Of a stretch of 64,000 bases of DNA, positions 39,211-47,532 are shown one piece after another. A model generated the notes under the pieces. That model had not been told where the DNA came from, ran no database searches, and worked only from the letters and a program-made list of their open reading frames with translations. Location of the stretch: positions 124,001 to 188,000 of the forward strand of contig JACKNU010000003.1 in the NCBI GenBank assembly GCA_024234675.1, given 5' to 3'. This stretch comes from Pseudomonadales bacterium (GTDB taxonomy: Bacteria > Pseudomonadota > Gammaproteobacteria > Pseudomonadales > Halieaceae). Within the stretch, counting starts at the first letter, position 1. Every line of letters starts with the position of its first letter. The position numbers and the translations under genes were made by a program.

Positions 39211-41096
39211 CGCGGCACCTCCGGGCTACCCTGGTCGTAGAGTCGGGCAATGGCAAGGCGGGACTGCCCCAGGGAATGCGACAGCTGCGCTGCCTGCCGC
39301 TGCAGCTCCGCCACGGCCACCTGGCGCAAGCGCTGCCGGGCTGCGGCGATAGCCTGTTGCACCCGGGCCGCACCGGCCTGCACCCTGGTCTCCAGGGCCG
39401 CGATACGCGGCGCATAACCCGATTGCTGGCGCCGCGCCATGGCCTCGTCCAGGCGCGCGGTGCCGGCGCGGGTCTGCTCCACCAGTGCTTCGGCATCTTC
39501 CAGCTGGCGGTTGAGCTCCCAGGCGCGCCCCGGGTAGTTCTCGCTGTCCTCCCAGATGAGCAGGCCCCGGTACAGGGCCAGTTGCCGCCTCTGTTCCGCG
39601 GTCACCGGCAGCGACGCCGCCAGCTGTTCGGCCCGCTCCAGGCGCTGCCAGCGGGTGGCCTGCTCGGTTCCGGCCAGCAGCCGGGTGTCCCCGGAGGCCG
39701 CCGCTGTTTGCAGCCGCTGCCGCAACGACGCCACCTGCTGCTCCAGTTGCTGCTGCCGCAACTGCAACTGTTCATCCCGGTCACCCTCGATGACCGAGGC
39801 CCAGCTCTGCTGCTGCTCCCGGTCTGCTTCGCGCAACACCAGCAGGCGCCGCTGCGCCGCGGTGAGGCGGGCATCCATGCTGTACAGGTCGCGCAATTCG
39901 CGCAGGGCCAGCTGGAACGGGTGGCGGGTCACCAGGTGGGCGATATAGGGGAGGTGATCAGCACCGGGCAGGTCGGCCCCGGGCAAAATGGCCTCCGGCG
40001 CCAGCCAGTCCCCTGCGGCCTCACCAGCGGGCTGCAACAGGGCCGGCAGTTCACCCTGGCTGAAGCCGTCGATGGCGGCCTGCAGCCTCGCCAGCTCCGC
40101 GGCATAGACCTCGCTCGCCAGGCGGTAGCGCTGCAGCGCGGTGCCGCGCAGCCCCAGCTGCTCGTAGGCGTAGGGAATGGCCAGCAGGCTCTCCCTCACG
40201 CTGGCGCTGACCGGGTCCTGCTCGCCCAGCACCAGCCAGGGGCTCAACGCCTCCCGGTAGTTATCCTGTTCCGCCTGGGCCCAGCCGTAACCGAGCAGGG
40301 CGCGATCCGCCAGCGGGCTCTCCAGGCGCACCCGGGTAAACTCCCCGGCCGCCTGCGCATACTCGCCCGCGGCCAGGGCGGCGAAACCCGCGGCGGTATA
40401 GGCCTTGTCCTGCAGGGCCAGGCCCTCCGCGGTGGGCAGGGGCTGTGGGCCCAGGCGCTGGAAAGCCGCTATCGCGGCTGACCAGTCGCCGCCGGCGGCC
40501 AGGGCTGCGCCCAGGTTGTAGTCCAGGTAATAGCGCCAGGGAGAGTCCCCGGGCAGGCGCGCCGCCAGGGACGTGGCCTGGGCCAGGTCGCCGCGGCGCA
40601 GGCTGATCGAGGCCCGCAGGTAGTCGGCCTCGGCCGCCAGGGAACCATCATAGCCCGGCGACATACTCGCCAGCGCGGCTTCCGAGCGCGCCAGATCGCC
40701 CCGCTGCCAGGCGATCTTGGCCAGGTAGAACCAGGCCTTGTCGCGATCCACCGAGGGTCCCGATTGCGCCAGCATCTGCCGGAACAGCGACTCCGCCACC
40801 CGGTCCATGCCGTAGGAGAGGCTCATGCCGGCGCGCAACAGCTCGCTGTGGGCCGCGTGGGTCGCCAGCTCGCCCAGTTGCTGTGCCACCATCAGCTCCG
40901 ACAGGGCGTCAAAATAGTCCTGCTGGTAAAAGTAATAGAGGCTGACCCCGTAGCGCAGGGAGGTCAGTCCGTCCGCCTGTTCCCCGGCCGCCGCCTGCTC
41001 CGCGGCCAGCGCCGCGGGCGCCGCCAGCAGCAGGGCTGCGGCGAGCACAGCGCGCCCCAGCGTCGCACTCAGCCGTCCGGGCAGCGTGCTCAGCAT
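39207..41096 (-). CDS. TPR and coiled-coil periplasmic protein
   Basis: The 629-residue protein has a signal peptide (LAAALLLAAPAALA). The N-terminal two thirds are TPR-like (LYYFYQQDYFDALSELMVAQ, GDLARSEAALASMSPGYDGS, AAGEYAQAAGEFTRVRLESP). From about residue 400 the sequence turns into a long Gln/Arg/Leu-rich coiled coil (LRQQQLEQQVASLRQRLQTA). It overlaps the start of the large TPR gene by 4 bp. No catalytic residues are seen; a structural role in the complex is inferred. Confidence 0.85.
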   Translation of the reverse strand: MLSTLPGRLSATLGRAVLAAALLLAAPAALAAEQAAAGEQADGLTSLRYGVSLYYFYQQDYFDALSELMVAQQLGELATHAAHSELLRAGMSLSYGMDRVAESLFRQMLAQSGPSVDRDKAWFYLAKIAWQRGDLARSEAALASMSPGYDGSLAAEADYLRASISLRRGDLAQATSLAARLPGDSPWRYYLDYNLGAALAAGGDWSAAIAAFQRLGPQPLPTAEGLALQDKAYTAAGFAALAAGEYAQAAGEFTRVRLESPLADRALLGYGWAQAEQDNYREALSPWLVLGEQDPVSASVRESLLAIPYAYEQLGLRGTALQRYRLASEVYAAELARLQAAIDGFSQGELPALLQPAGEAAGDWLAPEAILPGADLPGADHLPYIAHLVTRHPFQLALRELRDLYSMDARLTAAQRRLLVLREADREQQQSWASVIEGDRDEQLQLRQQQLEQQVASLRQRLQTAAASGDTRLLAGTEQATRWQRLERAEQLAASLPVTAEQRRQLALYRGLLIWEDSENYPGRAWELNRQLEDAEALVEQTRAGTARLDEAMARRQQSGYAPRIAALETRVQAGAARVQQAIAAARQRLRQVAVAELQRQAAQLSHSLGQSRLAIARLYDQGSPEVPR

Positions 41097-41100
41097 CGCC

Positions 41101-41622
41101 CTACCATTCCTTTACCGCGAATTCCGGCTGGTTGAGCGCGGTCGAGTCGGTGATGGTCAACTCCAGGTACTTGGCGCCACCGGCCTTCTCCACCACCCGC
41201 TGGGTGGCGCGGCGGTAATCGCGGTCGCTGGGGCCCTTGCCGGTGAACACGGCAACGATCTCGTGCTCCCCCGCTTTCACGTTGCCCTCGTACAGGCGGT
41301 GCACCCCGCCCCGGCGCAGGGCGTCCACCTGGCGCTCGGTGTACAGGTAGTGGGTCACCACCACCCCGTCGATACTGAGCTTGACCGCATCCAGGGCAAA
41401 GAACTCACCCACGTCCAGGGACAGGAACACACCCAGGCGGGTGTCACCGGGATACAGCAGTTCCTCCTCCAGGATGAACAGGTCGCGGTTCAGCTCCAGG
41501 GTCTGCTGCTTGATATCCTGTATCTGCTGGTCCAGGCTGGCGCCCTCCTCTGCCAGCGCCGCCAGGCCCGGCAGGCAGCCGAGCAACAGGAGCAGCAGTA
41601 TTTTCCAGGCTGGTGTTTTCAT
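41101..41622 (-). CDS. Conserved periplasmic protein of the cluster
   Basis: The 173-residue protein has a signal peptide (ILLLLLLGCLPGLAALA), a short heptad-like segment (LDQQIQDIKQQTLELNRDL) and a beta-rich domain with VFLSLDVGEFFALDAVKLSI, YLYTERQVDALRRGGVHRLY and AGEHEIVAVFTGKGPSDRDY. The last part resembles carbohydrate-binding-like or PEGA-like beta sandwiches but is not assigned. It sits 4 bp from the TPR gene and 1 bp after the DUF1501-like gene, so it is clearly cotranscribed. Confidence 0.7.
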   Translation of the reverse strand: MKTPAWKILLLLLLGCLPGLAALAEEGASLDQQIQDIKQQTLELNRDLFILEEELLYPGDTRLGVFLSLDVGEFFALDAVKLSIDGVVVTHYLYTERQVDALRRGGVHRLYEGNVKAGEHEIVAVFTGKGPSDRDYRRATQRVVEKAGGAKYLELTITDSTALNQPEFAVKEW

Positions 41623-41623
41623 A

Positions 41624-43252
41624 TCAGGACAGTACCCCGCCGTTCATGCTCTGCAGCGGCTCGAATGCCACCAGCCGATCGCGCGCCGCTGCCCCGCCCA
41701 GGCCGTGACCCGGGAAGAACTGCTCCTGGGCAAACAGGTTCTGCTGCCCGTGCAGGGCCATGTAATTGAGGATGACGGTTTCCACCATCAGGTTGACGTT
41801 GTTGGCGGCGGGGGAGGCGGAGGTTTCCACCGAGGCGTCCGGCCGCATCCAGCCGATCTGCTGGGCGCGCAGGGGGTCGGCGCTGCCCTGGTTCATCACC
41901 GTCGGCGCACCGGCGGGGTCGTAGACCAGGAAAAACGAGGCCGCGGTGGACGAGTTGTCGCCGCTCCAGACCCCCTTCTCCACCCCGTTGACCATCTCGA
42001 TGCCGCCGTCGCTGGAGACCGAGCCGTCGCTGAACACGTAGATCATCACCGGGGTGGCGGTGCGGCGGGCATAGTCCAGGCAGGCGCCTATGCACTGTCC
42101 GGCGCGGAAGTCCCGCTCCTCGCCGGTACGGCGATCCCCGGTGTGGTAATCGTAGCCCCCCATCTCGATAGTGCCGGCGCCCGCTATGCCGTCGATTACC
42201 AGCTTCATGACCGAGGCGGCCTTGCTGAACTCGCGATCGCCCTCGAACTCGGCGGCGCTGAAAATACCGCCACCGCCGACGATGTTCGGATCGGCGGAGG
42301 GATCCAGGGCATCCGGGTTGGAGTATTTCTCCAGGGTATCGGCGCTGCGCAGGTACTCACAGCTAAGCCTGTCCTTGAGTCGCTTGTCCTCGCTGGCCGG
42401 GCTGCTGATGCGGGTGTTTACCAGGTCGAGCTTGAAGTCGGTAATCCGCTTCATGGACTCCAGCACCGAGACGATGTCCTCGGGGTCGTCCAGCAGCAGG
42501 TTGAGATCGCCCACGTCCACCAGGCCGCTGGCATCCGAGGGCCGGTCGATCTTGGTGGGGCGGATCTCGGGATCGATCAACAGCGCCGGCGCCATGGAGT
42601 TGCCCCCGGACAGGGAGTTTTCCGAGCCGATCAACTGCAGTATCTGGCCGCGCAGGCCGGCGCGATAAATGCCGTACATGGGATTGTGGGGATTGTTGCC
42701 GGTGTCGTTGTCGGAGCGCCCGGGGATGACCGCGCCGTTGACGAAGCCGCGCAGGCCGCTGGACCGGGACAGGATACCCCGCAACATGGCGCTCTCGCTG
42801 TGGAACAGCAGGCCCAGGCTGTCGTCGGTAAAATCACCGGACAGGGTGGCCGCGTTATTGGCAAACGGCGCGATGGCCGGCGGCAGGCCCAGGCGTCCGT
42901 AGCCGCTGGTACTCAGGGCGTCACGCTGGCCGCCGGGCCCGCCGACGATCACATTGGAACCGGCGATATTGGCGCCCCCGGCCAGGTCGAAACAGATAAA
43001 GGGCAGTTTGCGTCCCGCCACCGCGCCCAGGTCGCAACTGGTGTAGGGGGTGCGGGCCGGGTCCAGCAGGTCCGGCGAAATCGCCAGCGCCCGGTTGCCC
43101 AGCAGGCTGGCCAGCGAGGTGCCCAGCAAAGTGGCACCGCCGGCGCGAAAACCCTGCGCAAGCAGTTCCCGCCGGGTCAGCGGACGGCGGTGATCGGGGT
43201 GGCGCAAAGCCTCGTCCGGTCGGAAAAATCTGGGTCGCCTGGCCATCGTCAA
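41624..43252 (-). CDS. Tat-exported DUF1501-like protein
   Basis: The 542-residue protein has a twin-arginine leader: RPLTRRELLAQGFRAGGATL before LLGTSLASLLGNRALA. The mature part (PFICFDLAGGANIAGSNVIV, DDSLGLLFHSESAMLRGILS, FRAGQCIGACLDYARRTATP, MIYVFSDGSVSSDGGIEM) resembles DUF1501, proteins of the alkaline-phosphatase/sulfatase fold. Tat export implies folding before transport. It lies between the LamG lipoprotein and the periplasmic protein. DUF1501 genes often accompany DUF1588/DUF1592-type cytochrome-like genes in other bacteria, as here. Confidence 0.75.
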   Translation of the reverse strand: MTMARRPRFFRPDEALRHPDHRRPLTRRELLAQGFRAGGATLLGTSLASLLGNRALAISPDLLDPARTPYTSCDLGAVAGRKLPFICFDLAGGANIAGSNVIVGGPGGQRDALSTSGYGRLGLPPAIAPFANNAATLSGDFTDDSLGLLFHSESAMLRGILSRSSGLRGFVNGAVIPGRSDNDTGNNPHNPMYGIYRAGLRGQILQLIGSENSLSGGNSMAPALLIDPEIRPTKIDRPSDASGLVDVGDLNLLLDDPEDIVSVLESMKRITDFKLDLVNTRISSPASEDKRLKDRLSCEYLRSADTLEKYSNPDALDPSADPNIVGGGGIFSAAEFEGDREFSKAASVMKLVIDGIAGAGTIEMGGYDYHTGDRRTGEERDFRAGQCIGACLDYARRTATPVMIYVFSDGSVSSDGGIEMVNGVEKGVWSGDNSSTAASFFLVYDPAGAPTVMNQGSADPLRAQQIGWMRPDASVETSASPAANNVNLMVETVILNYMALHGQQNLFAQEQFFPGHGLGGAAARDRLVAFEPLQSMNGGVLS

Positions 43253-43267
43253 TTAACTCCTTTGCCG

Positions 43268-45937
43268 CTACTGCATCAGCACCACGGCGCTGCCGAACAC
43301 CGCGGTACAGGCCGCCTTGACCACATCGGCGGTGCGCGATGGGGGGCAGACGGCATTGTTTTCGCAATAGATCAGGCCATCGCGCTTGGTGTGTGCCGCC
43401 GGGTCGGGATCGCTCACCCAGTTGCCGTTGCGGAACACGTAGGGTTTGAGGGCCCGGTCGTCGGTGATCAACAACTCCACCTCATCGAGCATGCGGGCCC
43501 GGTCCGCATCGCTTAGCAGGCCGCTGTTGATGGCCCTGTCCACCAGGGGGGCCGCCACCTGTTGCCGCCAGTTGATACCGGGGTCGGCTACCGGGGCGTC
43601 GAAATCGAAAGCGGCGGGTATGATCGCCCGGCGCAGGGCATTGTCCTGCACCATGGCGTCGCAGTAGGCCGCCGCCAGCTGGGTGGCCGCCATCTGGTGC
43701 GAGGACATGAAGGCCTGGAAATCCGCCACTGAAGGCAGTGCCCGGCGCACGATCTCGTAGGTTTCAGCCACGGTCTTGCCGGTCACGGGACTGGCGCGGT
43801 CGCTGGCAACGGGTACCCCGGTGAGGCGCGACAGGGTGGCGTTGATCTCGTCGAAGGTGCGCACGGCGATATCCGAGGATTCGCCCCCGGTCAGGGTGTG
43901 CTGGAAAGCCAGCGAGCGGCCGTCGTCCGCCGCGCCCGCCTGGCCCCCCAGCTCATCGAAGCCGAGGAAGAAAATATCCTGGTCGGGCCCGTTCTCCAGG
44001 GGAATGATACTGCCTGTGTCCGCCAGCGACCGCCCCCCCGCGCCCGCCGCCCCGGCATCTACGCGGGCGCTGACGTTGACGAAGCCCTGGCCCACCTCCG
44101 CCAGCTTGCCGTTGATGCCCAGGCGTATGCCGCGCAGGTCGAACACCACATCCCCGCCCGCGGGGTTCAGGTTGACGAAAAACGGTTCATTGAACAGGTA
44201 ACTGGTGCCGTCGAACTGGCTGACCTCGAACACCACATAGCAGTAGTTGGTGCGCGCCCCGTCCTCGATCCGGTGGCAGGCACCCTCGCGATCGAGAATC
44301 TCGGCGACGCTGAACAGCAGGTAGTATTTCTGCCCGACCCCGACCTCGAAGTTCTGTACCACCTGTTGGGGCGTGAGCGCGGTATTGTGAATCGCCACCA
44401 TGCGAATAGTGCCGGCCCAGGGATTGGTGCCGGCAGTGGAGTTGCCCAGCACCACCGCGTAGGCCTCGCTCCAGTTGTTGAGCAGGCCGCCGCCGGAGGG
44501 ATCGACATCGCCGCTGAAGCGGCCGTTGACGTAAATCTTGCGCCCCTCCACCGGGTCGTAGGTGACCACCACGTGTTGCAGGCTGGCCTGGGCCAGTTCG
44601 GCGTCGTCGTCGGTGGCCAGCGCCGGCGCGCCGCCATTGTTATCCTCGGTGGCGGTGCTGCGGGTAAAGGCCTCGTAGTTGTAAAGGCTCTGGCTGAGCA
44701 GCATATTGCGGCTCTCGGGGCCGCCGGCATAGCCGACTATCCAGGCCTCTTCCTGGGATACATTGGCCGGCGCCACCCAGGCCTCTATGCTGTACTCGCC
44801 CACGCCGGAAATCATGTTGAACAGCTTGCTGCTGGCGCTGGCGCCACCCTGGGCCTTGCCGTCGACCAGGCGCACCCCCCAACCCGCCTGCCAGCTGTAG
44901 TCCCCGGACAGGGACAGGGGAATCTCAGGAGGCACCCCGCTGGTATCGGCGGAGGTCGTGCCGGCGCCCTCGCGGAACTCCCACTTGGCCACCAGCGACG
45001 ATTCGAAGCGGCCGCCGCTGGTGGCCACGATACCGTCGGTCTCCAGCACCTGGGCGGTACTGATCAGCAGTGACGGATCGATATCCGTCAGGGGCACGAC
45101 CTCCCGCAGGCGGGAAATCGCCGCCGCCATGGTGTCGGCATCGTTGCCGCAATCGCTCCAGCAGTTGTGGCCCTCCGGCGCCAGCCGCAGCACCAGCCTG
45201 GAAGCGCGGGGCTGGACCAGATCTACCTTGCCGCGCAGGGCGGCGTAGGCCAGTTCGGGACTGTCACTGGCGAAGTAAGGCACCTGGGGCACCGGGGCGG
45301 TGTCGGCGTGACAGTCGGAGCAGTACTCGTGCAGCAGGTCCAGCAATTCGCCGGGGGCGGTGAGATCCAGCCCCTCCGCGAGTACCTGGTCCAGGGTAGC
45401 CGGCAACACCCGGGTGCCGCTGGCGGCCACCGGCCGGCGCGGGCTGAGCTGGATGGTGGTGGCGGAATCCACCGCGGTGGCCGCCCAGCGCTCGATATAG
45501 GCGGTGACCGTGGTGGCACAGGTGGCGGCCTGGTCCGGGCCCAGCCAGCAGTTGTGGCCGTTGGCCACCCGCTGCACCACCGCCGAGGCGCCGGGGTCCT
45601 CGAGATTGACCACGGTGCGCGCCTGCTGCCAGGCGGTATTGACGTCGCCCTGGTCAACGAAATGGGTGCTGCCGGATTTGCCGGGGGTATGGCATTCACC
45701 GCAGCGGTCAGGCCCCACCAGGGGATCGTAGAAAGCCACCTTGAAATCCTGTATTTCCTGGCTGGCGGGGGCCGGGCCGGCGTACACGAATTCCGCCGTG
45801 CCGCCCGGGGTACCCAGGTCCACCTGGCGCTCGCTGCCACCGCCGCCGGTACCCCCGCTGCAGGCCTGCAACAGGGCCAGCAGGGACAGCACCAGCAGTT
45901 GGCGGCTTCCCGATGTGTGTGCAGATGCGGCTCTCAA
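43268..45937 (-). CDS. LamG-domain lipoprotein with two CxxCH haem motifs
   Basis: The 889-residue protein has lipobox LLALLQAC (Cys26). C79GECH83 and C206SDCH210 are c-type haem-binding motifs, each followed by a helix-rich part. A LamG/concanavalin-like domain follows (about residues 320-490), with YSIEAWVAPANVSQEEAWIV, LQHVVVTYDPVEGRKIYVNG and GTIRMVAIHNTALTPQQVVQ. The C-terminal third contains a helical region reminiscent of DUF1592-type proteins (SVADFQAFMSSHQMAATQLA). The start is a TTG with GGGGTG upstream. It probably sits on the outer membrane and combines electron transfer with ligand binding. Confidence 0.8.
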   Translation of the reverse strand: MRAASAHTSGSRQLLVLSLLALLQACSGGTGGGGSERQVDLGTPGGTAEFVYAGPAPASQEIQDFKVAFYDPLVGPDRCGECHTPGKSGSTHFVDQGDVNTAWQQARTVVNLEDPGASAVVQRVANGHNCWLGPDQAATCATTVTAYIERWAATAVDSATTIQLSPRRPVAASGTRVLPATLDQVLAEGLDLTAPGELLDLLHEYCSDCHADTAPVPQVPYFASDSPELAYAALRGKVDLVQPRASRLVLRLAPEGHNCWSDCGNDADTMAAAISRLREVVPLTDIDPSLLISTAQVLETDGIVATSGGRFESSLVAKWEFREGAGTTSADTSGVPPEIPLSLSGDYSWQAGWGVRLVDGKAQGGASASSKLFNMISGVGEYSIEAWVAPANVSQEEAWIVGYAGGPESRNMLLSQSLYNYEAFTRSTATEDNNGGAPALATDDDAELAQASLQHVVVTYDPVEGRKIYVNGRFSGDVDPSGGGLLNNWSEAYAVVLGNSTAGTNPWAGTIRMVAIHNTALTPQQVVQNFEVGVGQKYYLLFSVAEILDREGACHRIEDGARTNYCYVVFEVSQFDGTSYLFNEPFFVNLNPAGGDVVFDLRGIRLGINGKLAEVGQGFVNVSARVDAGAAGAGGRSLADTGSIIPLENGPDQDIFFLGFDELGGQAGAADDGRSLAFQHTLTGGESSDIAVRTFDEINATLSRLTGVPVASDRASPVTGKTVAETYEIVRRALPSVADFQAFMSSHQMAATQLAAAYCDAMVQDNALRRAIIPAAFDFDAPVADPGINWRQQVAAPLVDRAINSGLLSDADRARMLDEVELLITDDRALKPYVFRNGNWVSDPDPAAHTKRDGLIYCENNAVCPPSRTADVVKAACTAVFGSAVVLMQ

Positions 45938-45947
45938 GACGTCACCC

Positions 45948-47213
45948 CTACAAATGGTCGGCGCAGTACGCCGCCACTTCAGCGAACACCTGCTTCATGT
46001 TGTGGCCGGCATGGAAAGTGTTCACAAAGCTGTCCACCGCCATGGACTCATCCAGCGTGGACCTGGGCTCCCGCAGGCACACCGCCCGGAAGGACTTCTT
46101 CACCTGGCAGTAGGCAAAGGCCTCGCTGTTGGCCAGCTCCCTGCCCAGGGAGGCCGCACCATCGCCCTCGGAATACGCCGGGTTGAGGGCCAGGTCGATG
46201 GCGCCGCTATTGCCGGCGGGTGCGCGCCAGCCGATGCGGGCGCTGTTGTCACCCAGGCGCCAGTAGTTGGTCCAGTGATCGTTGGGCGTCACATATCCCG
46301 TGGGAAAGCTGGCTTCATTGATCAGGTATTTGGCCTGCACCGCGCCGGGGGTGTAGGTGATTGCGCCCATGTCCTTGCGCGCCTCCAGTTCCAGCCCGGG
46401 AAACTGCTCCTCGTCCGGGTAGGGAAAGTCGTAGTAGGCAAAGGCCTGGGCCAGCGGGTCCATGCCGTTGTGACAGGCGACACACTGGTTGAGGAATAAC
46501 TGGCTGTCGCCCCCCGGGCTGCGCGACACGTCCTGGCGAATCCGGTCGGTCGGGCGGGTCGTGTCCTTGAGCTGCTCCAGGTCCATGCACAGGTGGTTGA
46601 GCAGGGTGAAGCGCAACATGGCGCGATTGGTGCCGTCGACGAAGAAGGCCCGGGCCGAGGCGCGGCTGGTCATCACACCCGCCACCGCCGTCGCCGGCAG
46701 GCCGGTTACGCCACTCTGGGTGTCGCGCACCAGTACCGCCGGATCGCCGAGATTGCCGCCACTGGCTTCCAGGAACTCATAGTGGCGGTTGTCGCTGCCG
46801 GAATAGGGCGGAATGCCCGCCACCGCGCCGCGATAGATGATGTCGCCGTACAGCACCTGGCGGAAGTCCAGCTCGTCGCGCACCATGCCGACGACGGTGG
46901 CGCTGTAGTCGTTCAGCGGTGCGAACACGTCCTGGGCCTCATTAGTCCAGGGGCTGACCCAGTTTTTCAGGGTGACCGTGTAGAAGTCACCGGTGGCGGG
47001 CACGCCGGGCGCGCCATCGATGGCGTACAGGGCCGCCTGGGTGGCACCGCCCCCGCCGCTTATGGCCGCCTCCATGGCATCGAGCATGGCATTGGTGGGC
47101 GGCACGCCGGTCAGGCGATCGTGTATGCGCCTGGCCTGCTCGCGCGGCCCCGCCTGGACGACGGTCGCGCCGAGCAGGCAAACGCATACTGCTATTGCAA
47201 AACTGTTGCCCAT
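45948..47213 (-). CDS. Periplasmic CxxCH protein, DUF1588-like
   Basis: The 421-residue secreted protein has a signal peptide ending VVQAG. C244VACH248 in LNQCVACHNGMDPLAQAFAY fits both the haem attachment site and the DUF1588 signature (CxxCHxxMDPxGxAxExxD). RLTGVPPTNAMLDAM near the start is typical of the same group. The C-terminus has a helical domain (AFAYCQVKKSFRAVCLREPR). It is the first gene of the eleven-gene minus-strand run and diverges from the beta-propeller lipoprotein. Confidence 0.75.
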   Translation of the reverse strand: MGNSFAIAVCVCLLGATVVQAGPREQARRIHDRLTGVPPTNAMLDAMEAAISGGGGATQAALYAIDGAPGVPATGDFYTVTLKNWVSPWTNEAQDVFAPLNDYSATVVGMVRDELDFRQVLYGDIIYRGAVAGIPPYSGSDNRHYEFLEASGGNLGDPAVLVRDTQSGVTGLPATAVAGVMTSRASARAFFVDGTNRAMLRFTLLNHLCMDLEQLKDTTRPTDRIRQDVSRSPGGDSQLFLNQCVACHNGMDPLAQAFAYYDFPYPDEEQFPGLELEARKDMGAITYTPGAVQAKYLINEASFPTGYVTPNDHWTNYWRLGDNSARIGWRAPAGNSGAIDLALNPAYSEGDGAASLGRELANSEAFAYCQVKKSFRAVCLREPRSTLDESMAVDSFVNTFHAGHNMKQVFAEVAAYCADHL

Positions 47214-47368
47214 GTCCCCTAACCCGATCTCATCCGGTCTTTGTCAACTGTCATTAAAAGGTGGGGGCTGCCGGCTTGTGCGGGATGCGGGTCCGCTGCC
47301 GATCGGTGTCGCCCTACGCAGTGTCAGAGGTCCGCGTACCGGGGGCGTTCCCCCGCGGTTGACTACGA

Positions 47369-47482
47369 GCTTTGCGCACCAGGTCACAAAGCGGCAAGAA
47401 AAACCTGGCGAAAAGTGCAGATAGCGGAATGTCTACTTTCCGCAGGTTTTTGCTTGCCGCTTTGTGACCCAGTTTGCAAAGC
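47369..47482. repeat. Long imperfect inverted repeat in the divergent promoter region
   Basis: The left arm (47369-47416) and right arm (47435-47482) are inverted copies over about 48 bp with a few mismatches and single-base gaps. The shared core is GGTCACAAAGCGGCAAG. An 18-bp spacer separates them. The element fills the gap between the two halves of the envelope cluster. It could be a MITE-like insertion, a double operator or a strong RNA hairpin; the rest of the 47214-47532 gap shows nothing else recognisable. Confidence 0.75.
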
Positions 47483-47532
47483 TGGCTTGCAAACAAGGCC
47501 GGTAACAGGCCGATCAAATAGGGGACAAGACC

